Source: Haloarcula hispanica ATCC 33960 (GTDB lineage: Archaea; Halobacteriota; Halobacteria; Halobacteriales; Haloarculaceae). From it: a stretch of DNA of 64,000 nucleotides. The notes under the pieces are model-generated. The model was not told where the DNA came from. It saw only the letters and a program-made list of their open reading frames with translations, and made no database searches. Of this stretch, positions 36,812 to 45,815 are shown piece after piece (positions within the stretch are counted from its first letter, which is position 1; every line of letters starts with the position of its first letter). The position numbers and the translations under genes are program-made. Where the stretch lies: contig NC_015948.1 of assembly GCF_000223905.1 (NCBI RefSeq), positions 2,542,001-2,606,000 on the forward strand. Reading direction: 5' to 3'.

Positions 36812-38447
36812 CGGAACCACCTCCACCGACCAGTTTCGAGAGCGCAACGGCGTCAGCCCCGCTGTCACTGTCAAGCTGCGAGATGTAGTGCAGGCTCTCC
36901 GTGTGGTGGTCGATAGACAGCCCATCCCCGGTGTCGTTCACGTCGTTGAAGCCGCGGAGGTACTCCTTGAGCTGGTCCGCGACCGACTCGTCGATCCAGT
37001 CGATAGTCTCGTAGTAGTCGATAGCGCGAGCCGTCTCGCGGTAGCCCGAGTGCTGGACCAGGAACTCGAGCCACTCGACGATGATGAGGTCCGCCGCGAA
37101 CCCTTCCGGCATCGTCGACAGATACGGCTTCCCGCCGTCGTCCGCATCTGCGGCCGAGCTGTCGTCTGCCACTGCCTCATCGCTACTGCCGGTGGCCGCC
37201 GTCTCAGTCTGTGTGGCAGTCGGTTCCGGTTCCGGCTCCAGTTCCGGCTCGGGCTCGGGCTCCGGTTCCACGGCTGGCTCGGGTTCCGGCTCTGGCTCCG
37301 GTTCGGCTTCCGTAGCCGCCTCGGCCTCGTCACTCCCGTCGTCCTCGATGACCTCGTCGAAGAGGTCGTCGTCTTCCAGCCCGCCCATATCGTCGTCCGA
37401 ATCCTCCTCGCCCAGCATATCGTCCTCCTCGCCCAGCAGGTCGTCATCGCCTTCGCCGAGCAGGTCATCGTCGTCGTCCGCCTCTTCCTCGGGTTCCTCG
37501 CCCTCGGCCCACTCGGCGTCGCCGGACTCGTACTCGTCTTTGAGCTCTGCGAACGATTTGCCGCCGTCGCCGTCGTCGCTGTCCTCGTCCATACTCTCCC
37601 CGTCGTCCATGCTCATCCCATCGTCCATGCTCATGTCGTCCTCCGTGTCGTCGAAGTCGTCGAACTCCTCGTCGAACGACCCGCCGTCGTCCTCGAAGTC
37701 GCCCATGTCGTCGCCACCGTCGTCGGGGAACATGTCGTCGACACCGCCGTCGTCCATCGACATGTCGCCGCCAGTGTCCTCCGTCAGGTCTTCGTCGAAA
37801 AAGCCCTCTGCGTCGGCGTTGGCGACGTCGTCGTCGATGTCCTCCTCGGTATCGTCGCTCCCGTCGTCGTCGAACAGACCGAAAGAGCCGCCGCCTTCGC
37901 CCATGCCGCCCATACCGCCGTCGACGTCGTCGGCGAAGGGGTTGACGCCACGGGTGACCATCTCGTAGATATCGAGCAGCTTCCGGACGTTCTCCTCGGT
38001 CTCTTCGACGGACTCGGAGATGCTCTCGTTTTCTGTCCGGACCGTGTTGACCGTCGAAGAGAGGCTACCGACCTCGTTTTCCAGTTCGTCGAGACGGTGT
38101 TCCAGTTCGTCGGTGTCGGGTCCGCTCGCGTCTTCCATGTCGCCGAACTCGTCGTCACCGAACCCACCCATGTCGTCGCCACCGTCGTCGAGCCCACCCA
38201 GACCGCCGAGGTCATCACCGCCGCCACCGCCATCGTCGGCCATCAGGCCGCCGCCGTCGGCCATCTCGCCGCCACCGCCGTCCTCGCTCGCGTCCCCGCT
38301 CTCGTCGTCCGACAGGATCGAGTCGAACATATTCTTGATGCTCATACCGACCAGCCCGCCGGTCAGCAAGACAAAGAGGGCGGGTGCCAGTCCAACCAGT
38401 TCCGGTGAGACGGCTGGAGCCAGCGGCACGAGAGCGAGACTACTCAT
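36795..38447 (-). CDS. arlCE: Archaellum switch protein ArlCE (FlaC/D/E fusion) with acidic repeats
   Basis: 550 aa. One membrane helix (about 18-37), a Gly/Asp-rich stretch, then a FlaC-like coiled coil (about 112-160), and a C-terminal ArlD/E domain (about 440-515; AADLIIVEWLEFLVQHSGYR, DWIDESVADQL). About 165-440 is a low-complexity acidic linker: Asp/Gly/Met blocks (MSMDDG repeats), DDDDLLGEG repeats and a Glu-Pro tract (EPEPEPEPEP). ArlCE links CheF/CheY to the motor in haloarchaea. First gene of the arl operon. The linker length and repeats are the odd part. Confidence 0.9.
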   Translation of the reverse strand: MSSLALVPLAPAVSPELVGLAPALFVLLTGGLVGMSIKNMFDSILSDDESGDASEDGGGGEMADGGGLMADDGGGGGDDLGGLGGLDDGGDDMGGFGDDEFGDMEDASGPDTDELEHRLDELENEVGSLSSTVNTVRTENESISESVEETEENVRKLLDIYEMVTRGVNPFADDVDGGMGGMGEGGGSFGLFDDDGSDDTEEDIDDDVANADAEGFFDEDLTEDTGGDMSMDDGGVDDMFPDDGGDDMGDFEDDGGSFDEEFDDFDDTEDDMSMDDGMSMDDGESMDEDSDDGDGGKSFAELKDEYESGDAEWAEGEEPEEEADDDDDLLGEGDDDLLGEEDDMLGEEDSDDDMGGLEDDDLFDEVIEDDGSDEAEAATEAEPEPEPEPEPAVEPEPEPEPELEPEPEPTATQTETAATGSSDEAVADDSSAADADDGGKPYLSTMPEGFAADLIIVEWLEFLVQHSGYRETARAIDYYETIDWIDESVADQLKEYLRGFNDVNDTGDGLSIDHHTESLHYISQLDSDSGADAVALSKLVGGGGSDGIQR

Positions 38448-38689
38448 CTCTTGTATCTCATGCTGTTTCTACTCTTGAATATTCCCCTTAGCGTATCATA
38501 TTTGATAATAATATCCCATTTTCCCGGCTCAGATACAGTAAATTAACTATTCAAGTACTAGCCTATTACATTTCAGATTAATTTCGGACGGAAGATCGGG
38601 GGAACAGAGTGTGTCAGTGCGCCCCCGGCAGACGAACGGCAGTCACCCGTCTGACGTCCGGAGTCGCGCACGAGTCCTGCTCGCAGACG
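38448..38689. promoter_or_regulatory. AT-rich promoter region of the arl operon
   Basis: 242 bases between arlCE and cheD, both on the minus strand, so this segment carries the arl promoter and the cheD 3' region. A 14-base inverted repeat (TATCATATTTGATA, 38494-38507) lies about 50 bases before arlCE, inside a strongly AT-rich stretch (38475-38585). No gene is seen. The palindrome could be an operator or part of the TATA region. Confidence 0.5.
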
Positions 38690-39211
38690 TCACAGCGTTA
38701 TCGAATCCGTGTTCGCGCTTTTGACGATGAAATTGCCGGTGTCCGCTTCTAGTTTGACGGACCGGCCGTGGTCTCCGCCCAGGTCTTCGCCGACAACGGG
38801 AACGCCGTGTGCATCCAGCGTCTCGCGCACCTTCTTGGCGTTTCGCGAACCGATAGAGGAGCCGTTCTCGGAGAAGTCGAGCATATCGCTCCCGCCGGCG
38901 ATTTTGGCCTCCATCGCCTCCGTCGACGCCCCGGCATCCGCCATGGCCTCGATGAGCACTTCGATGCCCGTGTCCGCGAACTTCGCATGGTTGCCGCCGT
39001 CGATATCAGCCGCCGACGGAAGCATGACGTGAACGAGCCCGGCCACCGTGTTACGGGTGTCGTATACCGCGATACCGATACAGGAGCCCAGCCCGCTCGT
39101 GGTCAGCACAGCCGGCTCTGTGGTCACCTTGTACTCCGCGATGCCGACTTTGATACGCTCGGGCGTACTTTGTTCGGGACTCTCTGTTTGGCTACCATCG
39201 TATACTTTCAT
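38690..39211 (-). CDS. cheD: Chemoreceptor glutamine deamidase CheD
   Basis: 173 aa. The Cys-protease-like active site is visible as GLGSCIGI (Cys44) and GLVHVMLP (His61). CheD deamidates receptor glutamines and in many taxa is controlled by CheC. Its start codon overlaps the stop of cheC (TAATG), so the pair is translated together, matching the known CheC-CheD partnership. Cytoplasmic. Confidence 0.95.
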   Translation of the reverse strand: MKVYDGSQTESPEQSTPERIKVGIAEYKVTTEPAVLTTSGLGSCIGIAVYDTRNTVAGLVHVMLPSAADIDGGNHAKFADTGIEVLIEAMADAGASTEAMEAKIAGGSDMLDFSENGSSIGSRNAKKVRETLDAHGVPVVGEDLGGDHGRSVKLEADTGNFIVKSANTDSITL

Positions 39212-40428
39212 TATTTGAATATCTGTTCGACGTCCGCGCCCGTCTCGGTCGCCCGCTCGACATCGAGGTCGTCGAGGGCGGCGCGTAACTCTTTCTCGTT
39301 GGGCAGGGCGTGAATCTCAGCCTGGAATTCGATGTCGTCGGTCCGCATCTGGGAGTCGATGATGAACGCGTGCTCCTGATACTGTCCGACCTGCGCCGCC
39401 AGCGGGTCCATAATCGCCCGCCCCATGTCGTGCACGACCCGCGGCGGCGTGTGCTCGACTGACGTCTGGAGGACGTTCGCCCAGCCGTCGACGAACCCGC
39501 TCGTCATGATGTTCCCCAGTTCCTCGATGGCGGCCTTGTGCTGGTCGGTTAGCTCGTCGCTGTCCATCTCGATGGGCATCATCGCCTCTGCGACGTTGAT
39601 CGCGGAGACCTCGTCGAACAGCACCATGAGGTAGCCACTGGGCGTCCCGGTGAACTCGACGACCGTCCCGACGAACGTGTCCGTGCCGATCTGCTTTGGC
39701 ACGTCCTCGATGGGGGCGAAACTGATCTGAGTCACCTCCGACTCGGTCGGGATGCCGGTCATCATCTCGACGTTGTCAGCGGCTTTCTGGGTGCCGCTAG
39801 TCGTCATCTCGTTGAACGTCTGGAGCTTGTCGATGGGGATGGCGTCGCCGTCCGTGTCGACGTGGTCCATCATCATCTCCGTGAGCGCTTCGTACTCAGG
39901 GAGCATGTAGATGTAGAAGTTCACCGACTCGTCGATCCATTCGATCTCCGATTTGAACACGAACACCTGCTGGTGGTCGCCGTTCTCGGGTGCATCGGGA
40001 AGCACGTCACCGCCGGACTCCTCGATGTACTCCGGCGGCGAGTGATCGATGGTCGCACCGACGTAGTCGGCCCAACCGTCGATGAAACCGCTCATCATGA
40101 TGTTGCCGATCTCCTCGATGCCACTCCTGGCCATCGCCTCGTCGTCGCTGCTACCGGGCATCATCTCCTCGGTGATCGTGCCGGCGCTGTCTACGTCGAA
40201 GGCAAGAACGGTATCGCCCTCCAGAACGCCATCGAAAGAGAACTGGACGCCGACGAAGTCGCGGCCGGCCAGTTCCTCGCCGACATCTGCTCTGTCGAGC
40301 AGCGTTATCTTGGTTACGTCGACGACGGCATCGATGCCCGTCATCTGGCCCATCGACTGCGTGGCCTGTTCGGCCCCCTCGTGAGCGAGTTGGTTGAACG
40401 TACCGAGCGACTGAATATCGACGTTCAT
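39211..40428 (-). CDS. cheC: CheC, two-domain phosphatase
   Basis: 405 aa, about twice the length of bacterial CheC. Two CheC repeats are seen, each with the phosphatase signature: EEIGNIMMSGFIDGWAD near residue 106 and EELGNIMTSGFVDGWAN near 306, where the E..GN pattern carries the active Glu and Asn. It removes phosphate from CheY-P. Immediately after the cheY stop and directly before cheD. Confidence 0.93.
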   Translation of the reverse strand: MNVDIQSLGTFNQLAHEGAEQATQSMGQMTGIDAVVDVTKITLLDRADVGEELAGRDFVGVQFSFDGVLEGDTVLAFDVDSAGTITEEMMPGSSDDEAMARSGIEEIGNIMMSGFIDGWADYVGATIDHSPPEYIEESGGDVLPDAPENGDHQQVFVFKSEIEWIDESVNFYIYMLPEYEALTEMMMDHVDTDGDAIPIDKLQTFNEMTTSGTQKAADNVEMMTGIPTESEVTQISFAPIEDVPKQIGTDTFVGTVVEFTGTPSGYLMVLFDEVSAINVAEAMMPIEMDSDELTDQHKAAIEELGNIMTSGFVDGWANVLQTSVEHTPPRVVHDMGRAIMDPLAAQVGQYQEHAFIIDSQMRTDDIEFQAEIHALPNEKELRAALDDLDVERATETGADVEQIFK

Positions 40429-40788
40429 CTATGAGGGGACGACGTCCTCGATGGCCTCCATCACACTGGGTTTCTGGAACGGCTTGGTGATGTATCCGTC
40501 AGCCCCCGCTTTCACTGCCTCCTTCATTTTCTCTTCCTGGCCGACACTTGTACACATGATGACGTTCGCATCGGGATTGGAAGATTTGATCTCGTCCGTG
40601 GCCTCGATGCCATCCCGGATGGGCATCACGATGTCCATCATCACCAGGTCTGGCCCTTCTTCTTTGAACACTTCGACAGCTTCGACACCGTTCTCGACCT
40701 CCCCAACAATCTCGTGGTCTTCTTCGAGAATCTCGCGGAGGAGGTTACGCATAAACTCTGAATCGTCGGCGATCAGTACGTCTGGCAT
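40429..40788 (-). CDS. cheY: Response regulator CheY
   Basis: 119 aa from the ATG at 40786-40788; an ATG at 40797 would add three residues. Single receiver domain: Asp8-Asp9, phospho-acceptor Asp52 in MDIVMP, Thr near 82 and Lys near 104 (TKP). It carries the signal from CheA to the motor through CheF. It abuts cheC (stop of cheY next to the cheC ATG), so cheY-cheC-cheD form a unit. Confidence 0.96.
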   Translation of the reverse strand: MPDVLIADDSEFMRNLLREILEEDHEIVGEVENGVEAVEVFKEEGPDLVMMDIVMPIRDGIEATDEIKSSNPDANVIMCTSVGQEEKMKEAVKAGADGYITKPFQKPSVMEAIEDVVPS

Positions 40789-40874
40789 GCCTATCAAGCC
40801 TACATATCGTGATGAGTTAGATAAAGGTGTCCCGTAAATTATCGCGTGTGATATCGGTGGGTCCCGAAACCCAG

Positions 40875-42902
40875 TTACACCGCGGGGAGATGCGGTGTGA
40901 GAACGCGAATGAAATCGAGCGCGAAGGGGCCATACTGGAAGTACACGAGCCCCGAGAGGAGGAGGTACGCTGTCGTCAGCCCCGCCGGGAGCGCCAGACC
41001 CAGTGCGACTACTCTGGACGGGACGCGGTCGGGAACGAGTGTGCGGCCCAGTACAGTCCCAGCACAGACACCAGCACCACCGAGATTGAGGAGTGCGTGG
41101 AACTGTACCGCTTCCCCGAGCGCCAGATCAAGTCCGGCAACGACGCCGAGTCCGATGAGGAGACCACCAATTGTACTCGCAGCGTACCCGCCGGCGAGCC
41201 ACCGCTTCGCGTCGCTGACGGTTTCGTGGACCGCCGGAATCCGAACGACGCCGTACATGATCAGCGGGACCGTCGGCAGCAGATATCGAACAGTGAGCTG
41301 TGTGTGCAGTGGCAGGCGGCTCAGATAGACGAGCGTGAACACAGTTGCGAGGGTCGCAACGAGCATATCGGTCTGGGTTCGGGGGGAATAGTACGACGGA
41401 CGGACATTCCACTGCCGCATCCGCTGAACAGCTGACCGGACTAGAACCACGGGGAGTGCCGCGACCGCGCCGAAAAGCGGGACGGCCTCGACCATCGTGA
41501 GTTCGATCGCCTCGTAGGAGTTCGGGGTGTAGTTGATCTGTGGCGCGGAGCCGCTCCGCAGGAAAATCTGTGACAGTCGCTCGGGCGTAGCCAGGACGTC
41601 GAGACCACGGCTGACCGCATCCGAAACGAACACCATCGCGGGGGCCGCAGGTCCCATGATCCGGTCGAACAGGCCGAGAATCGGTGGTATGATCGGCGTT
41701 CCGGTATCACTGTCCGCCCCTGTGGAATCACTGCCACCACTAGACCCGCCATCACTCCCGTCGGAACCCCCGCCAGTCCCACCGTCCGTTCCGGCACCCT
41801 CAGTGCCGCCAGTGCCGCTACCGCCACCGGTTCCGGCATCGCCGCCGGTCTCAGGTGTGAATTCGACGTTCGCACCCCCGACGGCGGAGAGCAACCGCGG
41901 CGGTTTGACCGGGTTACCAGAGATAAGGAAGTTCGTCACGAGCATCGGGAGCGAGCCGAGGAAGAGCGCGAGGGCGACAACGGCCAGATGGAGAAGCGAG
42001 TTTCGCCTTGCAGTGGCAAGGTCTACGAGAGCCAGCGTCACCACGAGGAAAAAGCCCTCGAAGGCGTGGGTCCAGGTTACCAGACCAGCGGCGATGTACG
42101 CGCCGGCACGAAAACCCAGCCCGAGCCGAAATTCGGCGTCCGCATACGCAACTCGGCTCCGAGCGAACAGATACACCGTCGTCAGTATCAATAGCCCTAC
42201 TAGAACGTGCCGTTTCGGAAGCGAAGCCCAGAACCCGACAGACGAGGCGATACCGATTGCGACACCAGCCGCCAGGGCGACTGAGCGGTCGTGCCAGATT
42301 CCGACGAGGCGGTAGAGGACGACGCTGGTCGTCGCTGCTGCGAGCATCGTCGATATCTGGAACGCGGCTATTGGGAGCGAAGTGTCCGGGAGGGCTGTCG
42401 CTGTCAGCGCACCGATCAGAAACAGGACCGCAACCAGACCGCTACCGACCCACAGAGTTGTGCGCTTGGTGATACTGGTGTGGCGCTGTCCGAGCACGCT
42501 GACGTGAGCCACGAAGACGAGCGCAGTGCCCGACCAGAGTCCAAGGAGCAGTAGCCGGGGTGTAATGAGCACGGACAGCGCTTGCAACGCCCAGACCAGC
42601 GGGACAGCCAGAAGTATCTGGCCGTAGTTGCGTCCGTAAAGCCTGCCGCCGGCCTCGTGCAGACCCGGTTGCGCGCCGAGTGTCAGGGAGTACGGCGTCT
42701 CTACGATGTGGAGGTGCCCGTTCGAGACAGCGACGAGGGCGTTGGCAGTGGTGTACGTGTCGGTGACGAAAATGCCAACGCGCCAGTAGAGCCCGAACGT
42801 CACGAGCAGGCCGAGCCAGAGGACATAGCCGTAGCGGTCACCGAAGATTGCCGTTCCGATCTGGCGACAGCGGCCAGTGAGCCGTTCGATGTCTCGAATC
42901 AT
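40875..42902 (-). CDS. GT-C-like polytopic membrane protein with Gly/Ser/Asp loop
   Basis: 675 aa with about 12-14 membrane spans. The layout, a first external loop with DTYTTANA and many C-terminal spans, resembles the GT-C fold of lipid-linked sugar transferases. A low-complexity loop of about 60 residues (near 345-405, rich in Gly, Ser, Thr, Asp) interrupts it, probably external. It overlaps the preceding exported-protein gene by 4 bases. The substrate is unknown; a glycosyltransferase role is inference only. Confidence 0.65.
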   Translation of the reverse strand: MIRDIERLTGRCRQIGTAIFGDRYGYVLWLGLLVTFGLYWRVGIFVTDTYTTANALVAVSNGHLHIVETPYSLTLGAQPGLHEAGGRLYGRNYGQILLAVPLVWALQALSVLITPRLLLLGLWSGTALVFVAHVSVLGQRHTSITKRTTLWVGSGLVAVLFLIGALTATALPDTSLPIAAFQISTMLAAATTSVVLYRLVGIWHDRSVALAAGVAIGIASSVGFWASLPKRHVLVGLLILTTVYLFARSRVAYADAEFRLGLGFRAGAYIAAGLVTWTHAFEGFFLVVTLALVDLATARRNSLLHLAVVALALFLGSLPMLVTNFLISGNPVKPPRLLSAVGGANVEFTPETGGDAGTGGGSGTGGTEGAGTDGGTGGGSDGSDGGSSGGSDSTGADSDTGTPIIPPILGLFDRIMGPAAPAMVFVSDAVSRGLDVLATPERLSQIFLRSGSAPQINYTPNSYEAIELTMVEAVPLFGAVAALPVVLVRSAVQRMRQWNVRPSYYSPRTQTDMLVATLATVFTLVYLSRLPLHTQLTVRYLLPTVPLIMYGVVRIPAVHETVSDAKRWLAGGYAASTIGGLLIGLGVVAGLDLALGEAVQFHALLNLGGAGVCAGTVLGRTLVPDRVPSRVVALGLALPAGLTTAYLLLSGLVYFQYGPFALDFIRVLTPHLPAV

Positions 42903-43381
42903 TGCGCCACCTGCACTGTCACGTTTTCAGCAACGATTGTCTCAGCGGTTTCGAAGCTCTGGACCCGAAGCAGGACGGTTCCCCTGTACACGTCCCGCTC
43001 CAGTGACGACGGCATGACCGCTCTGTCACCGGGTGCGAGCCGGTACGTCCCGGACTGACCGTCCGAAAGGACCTGTTCGTCTTCGAGGGAGATGTCGAGC
43101 GCAGGGACTGCGACCTGATACAGCAGTCTCGGACGCCCCGTCACGGAGTCGACGGACACGCTGGCATCGGGCACTCGGAGATACGCAACGCTTGTCCCGA
43201 ACCGGCCGTTCGTGATCTGTATCTCCGATGTAGGCAATTGAACGGAGCTGATAGCCGCCGTTCCGTCACCGATAGTCGTCGGCTGTGTCCTGACAGCGTC
43301 GACGCCGACGAGCGGTCCCGTCACGACGAGCGTCACCAGAACCAACAGGGCAACGACCGTCGGCGGATGGCGCGGAACCAT
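42899..43381 (-). CDS. Exported protein coupled to the GT-C-like gene
   Basis: 160 aa. N-terminal signal or anchor (about 8-28, TVVALLVLVTLVVTGPLVG) followed by a beta-rich domain. It overlaps the large membrane-protein gene by 4 bases (ATGA), suggesting they work together on the cell surface. No known domain is recognised. Confidence 0.65.
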   Translation of the reverse strand: MVPRHPPTVVALLVLVTLVVTGPLVGVDAVRTQPTTIGDGTAAISSVQLPTSEIQITNGRFGTSVAYLRVPDASVSVDSVTGRPRLLYQVAVPALDISLEDEQVLSDGQSGTYRLAPGDRAVMPSSLERDVYRGTVLLRVQSFETAETIVAENVTVQVAQ

Positions 43382-43509
43382 TATCTACCGTACACACTGC
43401 CGTGCCCGGATTTAAATCCCTCGTCGGTTGGGCAGGTTGCTGCCCCTGTTCATCGCGATAGCTGCTCGATTGCAGGTGGTCGTTGTGGAAATGACCTACA
43501 GCGGCCGTC

Positions 43510-44085
43510 TCAGAGTTCAGCACCGTCGGCGGCCTCAACGGCTTCCAAGAGATCAGCGATAGAATCGTCCGGCGTCAGTTGCGTCGACCGGACGAGCTGT
43601 TTGATGACCGCCGGCGGATAGCGGACCGGCACGTTCGATTCCGACAGCAGAATACCCAGCACTTCTTCGACCGGTGTCGACCCGTCCATCTGGCGACCGT
43701 ACCAGAGCATGAAGCTCTCGAAAACAGTGACAATGTCGTTGGAAGCGAGTTGCTGCTGGTCGACGTCGCCGTCGAACTTCGCGGTCACGTCGAAGCCGTA
43801 TCTGGCGTTCGAGTCGGCCATCTGTTCGGCAAGCCACTCGTGGACGTTCGCATCGGAGAACTCGGGAGTCGACGGCTCCGGGTCCGGTGCAGGAGACGGC
43901 GGGGATTCAGACGCCGAATCCGATGAGACGTGGTTCCCGTAGGAGTCGTCAGTGCGGACGTCCGACGAAACGACGTAGCGGCCCTCGTCGATTTCAGTGA
44001 CGTGCTCGTCGTCGGCGATATCGAGCTCTTCGGGCGAGAGTACCTTGCCCTCCTCTGGATTCGGTTCGTCTGACCGCCGAGCCAT
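43510..44085 (-). CDS. Haloarchaeal motility-cluster protein, DUF7500-like
   Basis: 191 aa, cytoplasmic and acidic. The N-terminal motif (EEGKVLSPEELDIADDEHV, EIDEGRYVVSSD) recalls the DUF7500 family that I associate with archaellum loci; a Pro/Ser/Glu linker (about 58-75) leads to a helical C-terminal domain (WLAEQMADSNARYGFDVTAK). Upstream of the GT-C pair and downstream of the archaellin genes, all on the minus strand. Function unknown; a link to motility rests on context. Confidence 0.65.
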   Translation of the reverse strand: MARRSDEPNPEEGKVLSPEELDIADDEHVTEIDEGRYVVSSDVRTDDSYGNHVSSDSASESPPSPAPDPEPSTPEFSDANVHEWLAEQMADSNARYGFDVTAKFDGDVDQQQLASNDIVTVFESFMLWYGRQMDGSTPVEEVLGILLSESNVPVRYPPAVIKQLVRSTQLTPDDSIADLLEAVEAADGAEL

Positions 44086-44175
44086 AGGTACTAGTGTGTG
44101 AGGCTATCGTATAACTCCGTCGCTGGTCAGGGTGGACGAAAAGAGAACTACGTCGAACCGAAAGGATAACCGAAT

Positions 44176-44802
44176 TTAGAGGCTGACTGCGGAGTTACCA
44201 GACAGAGTCTCCGGGACGACCAGCCGAGCGGTCGTCGTGCCACCGGACTGAGTGTTCAGGCGAACCGTCGCCGTCTCACCCTCACCGAGGCCATCACCGG
44301 TGCCGCTTCCGCGGATCAGCTCGGCGCTGAAGACGATCGTCGCGCGGTCAGACGGGTCGTTCAGGACCTGGCTCCCCGAAATCGAGTCGTCGTCGTCCTG
44401 CACATCAGTGACAGCGAAGGAAGACCCGTCAGGGTCCGGAGTGTCACTGTAGCCAGACGAGGTGAGGTCGTACGAGCCAGTAGAGTCGACCCACTGGGCG
44501 ATCGTACTACCGATATCGATGTTGCCCGCACCGGGTGCCTTCTTCACCGTCAGCTTGACCGTGTCGATCGTGCTGCTTGAAGAATCGATGTCTTCACCGA
44601 CGGCGTTGACGAGCTGCAGTCGGTTCGTCACTTGGTCACTGCTCTGTTGTCCGGTTTCCTCGGCGCTGCTCTGGAGGAAGCCGGCCGTGTTGATCAGGAC
44701 GCCCGCAGCGATTGCCGCCACCAGCACCATCGCGATGAACACGATCAGGGTGCCGATACCGACCTGCCCGCGGTCGTCGTCGTTCGTTAGTTCCGTTAGC
44801 AT
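44176..44802 (-). CDS. Archaellin A (flagellin), copy 1
   Basis: 208 aa from the ATG at 44800-44802. The class III signal is [12 protein letters not shown] with predicted cleavage between Gly and Gln ([19 protein letters not shown]), leaving the long hydrophobic helix of the filament core. The C-terminal half is the beta-rich exposed domain. No Asn-X-Ser/Thr sequon occurs in the whole protein. Its first 70 and last 55 residues are nearly identical to those of the second archaellin at 45134. Confidence 0.95.
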   Translation of the reverse strand: MLTELTNDDDRGQVGIGTLIVFIAMVLVAAIAAGVLINTAGFLQSSAEETGQQSSDQVTNRLQLVNAVGEDIDSSSSTIDTVKLTVKKAPGAGNIDIGSTIAQWVDSTGSYDLTSSGYSDTPDPDGSSFAVTDVQDDDDSISGSQVLNDPSDRATIVFSAELIRGSGTGDGLGEGETATVRLNTQSGGTTTARLVVPETLSGNSAVSL

Positions 44803-44811
44803 TGTTGATCC

Positions 44812-44860
44812 GGGTCTGTCTGACCCTATCTGTTGACTCTTTTCGTGGGTAATAATACCT
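44812..44860 (-). promoter_or_regulatory. Archaellin promoter and leader hairpin, copy 1
   Basis: The minus strand has TATTATT (44851-44857) about 50 bases before the ATG and a 15-base inverted repeat, GGGTC-AGACA-GACCC (44812-44826), ending 9 bases before it. Transcription about 25 bases after the TATA box would place the hairpin at or near the mRNA 5' end. The remaining gap to the next archaellin (44861-45133) holds no gene I can support. Confidence 0.6.
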
Positions 44861-45133
44861 CCTCTCAAATTATACGTCTTGATAACCAAGCCACTGATCG
44901 TCGCAAGCAACAGTCTCAGCGGCCGAAACAGATATTTGTCCGAGAATAGACGGAGCGCTGAATTCTATCTCTGAGAGCAGTAGTCAACAAAAACGTCTGG
45001 CCGTGTGAGGAATCCTAAATGACCGTTACGTGTCGGAGCCAGTAGTGTGCCACAAGCTAACCGGTGGAAAGCACGCAGAAGGCAGAAATAAGCTACGAAT
45101 ATATCAGCAATCGAAGTTGAAAGATATGGCGCC

Positions 45134-45757
45134 TTAGAGGCTGACTGCGGAGTTACCAGACAGAGTCTCCGGGACGACCAACCGAGCGGTCGTCGTGCCA
45201 CCGGACTGGGTGTTCAGACGAACCGTCGCCGTCTCACCCTCACCGAGGCCGTCTCCAACTCCACTTCCACGAATCGATTCGGCGCTGAAGATGATCGTCG
45301 CGCGGTCAGATGGATCGTTGAGAACCTGACTTCCCGAGATAGATCCGTCATCGTCCTGGATCTCGGAAACAGAGAATTCGTTGCCATTCGGGTCAGCATC
45401 ATAGTTGCCTTCGTACGTGAGGTCGTACGATCCACTGGAGTCAACCCACTGGGCGATTGTACTGCCGAGATCAATATTCCCAGCACCGGGTGCCTTCTTC
45501 ACCGTCAGCTTGACCGTGCTGATTGTACTGCTTGTAGAATCGATTTCTTCACCAACAGCGTTGACGAGCTGCAGTCGGTTCGTCACTTGGTCACTGCTCT
45601 GTTGGCCGGTTTCCTCGGCGCTACTCTGGAGGAAGCCAGCCGTGTTGATCAGGACGCCCGCAGCGATTGCCGCCACCAGCACCATCGCGATGAACACGAT
45701 CAGGGTGCCGATACCGACCTGCCCGCGGTCGTCGTCGTTCGTTAGTTCCGTTAGCAT
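45134..45757 (-). CDS. Archaellin A (flagellin), copy 2
   Basis: 207 aa from the ATG at 45755-45757. Same class III signal peptide as copy 1, same hydrophobic helix, and the same C-terminal 55 residues. The proteins differ mainly in about residues 70-150 (for example [19 protein letters not shown] here against [20 protein letters not shown]). No N-glycosylation sequon. Haloarcula species carry paired archaellins; which copy is major cannot be judged from sequence. Confidence 0.95.
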   Translation of the reverse strand: MLTELTNDDDRGQVGIGTLIVFIAMVLVAAIAAGVLINTAGFLQSSAEETGQQSSDQVTNRLQLVNAVGEEIDSTSSTISTVKLTVKKAPGAGNIDLGSTIAQWVDSSGSYDLTYEGNYDADPNGNEFSVSEIQDDDGSISGSQVLNDPSDRATIIFSAESIRGSGVGDGLGEGETATVRLNTQSGGTTTARLVVPETLSGNSAVSL

Positions 45758-45766
45758 TGTTGATCC

Positions 45767-45815
45767 GGGTCTGTCTGACCCTACACAACCGTTCTTTTCG
45801 TCAGTAATAATACCT
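45767..45815 (-). promoter_or_regulatory. Archaellin promoter and leader hairpin, copy 2
   Basis: The leader repeats copy 1: GGGTC-AGACA-GACCC at 45767-45781, again ending 9 bases before the ATG, and TATTATT-type sequence at 45805-45811. The stretch between the hairpin and TATA differs between copies, whereas hairpin and spacing are kept. The rest of the gap to 46097 (282 bases) holds nothing I can identify. Confidence 0.6.

Noticed and set aside
36759-38408. A 549-codon plus-strand frame
   Set aside because: It is the complement of arlCE, whose biased Asp/Glu/Gly/Pro codons keep the opposite strand free of stops. No start, motif or composition supports a protein.
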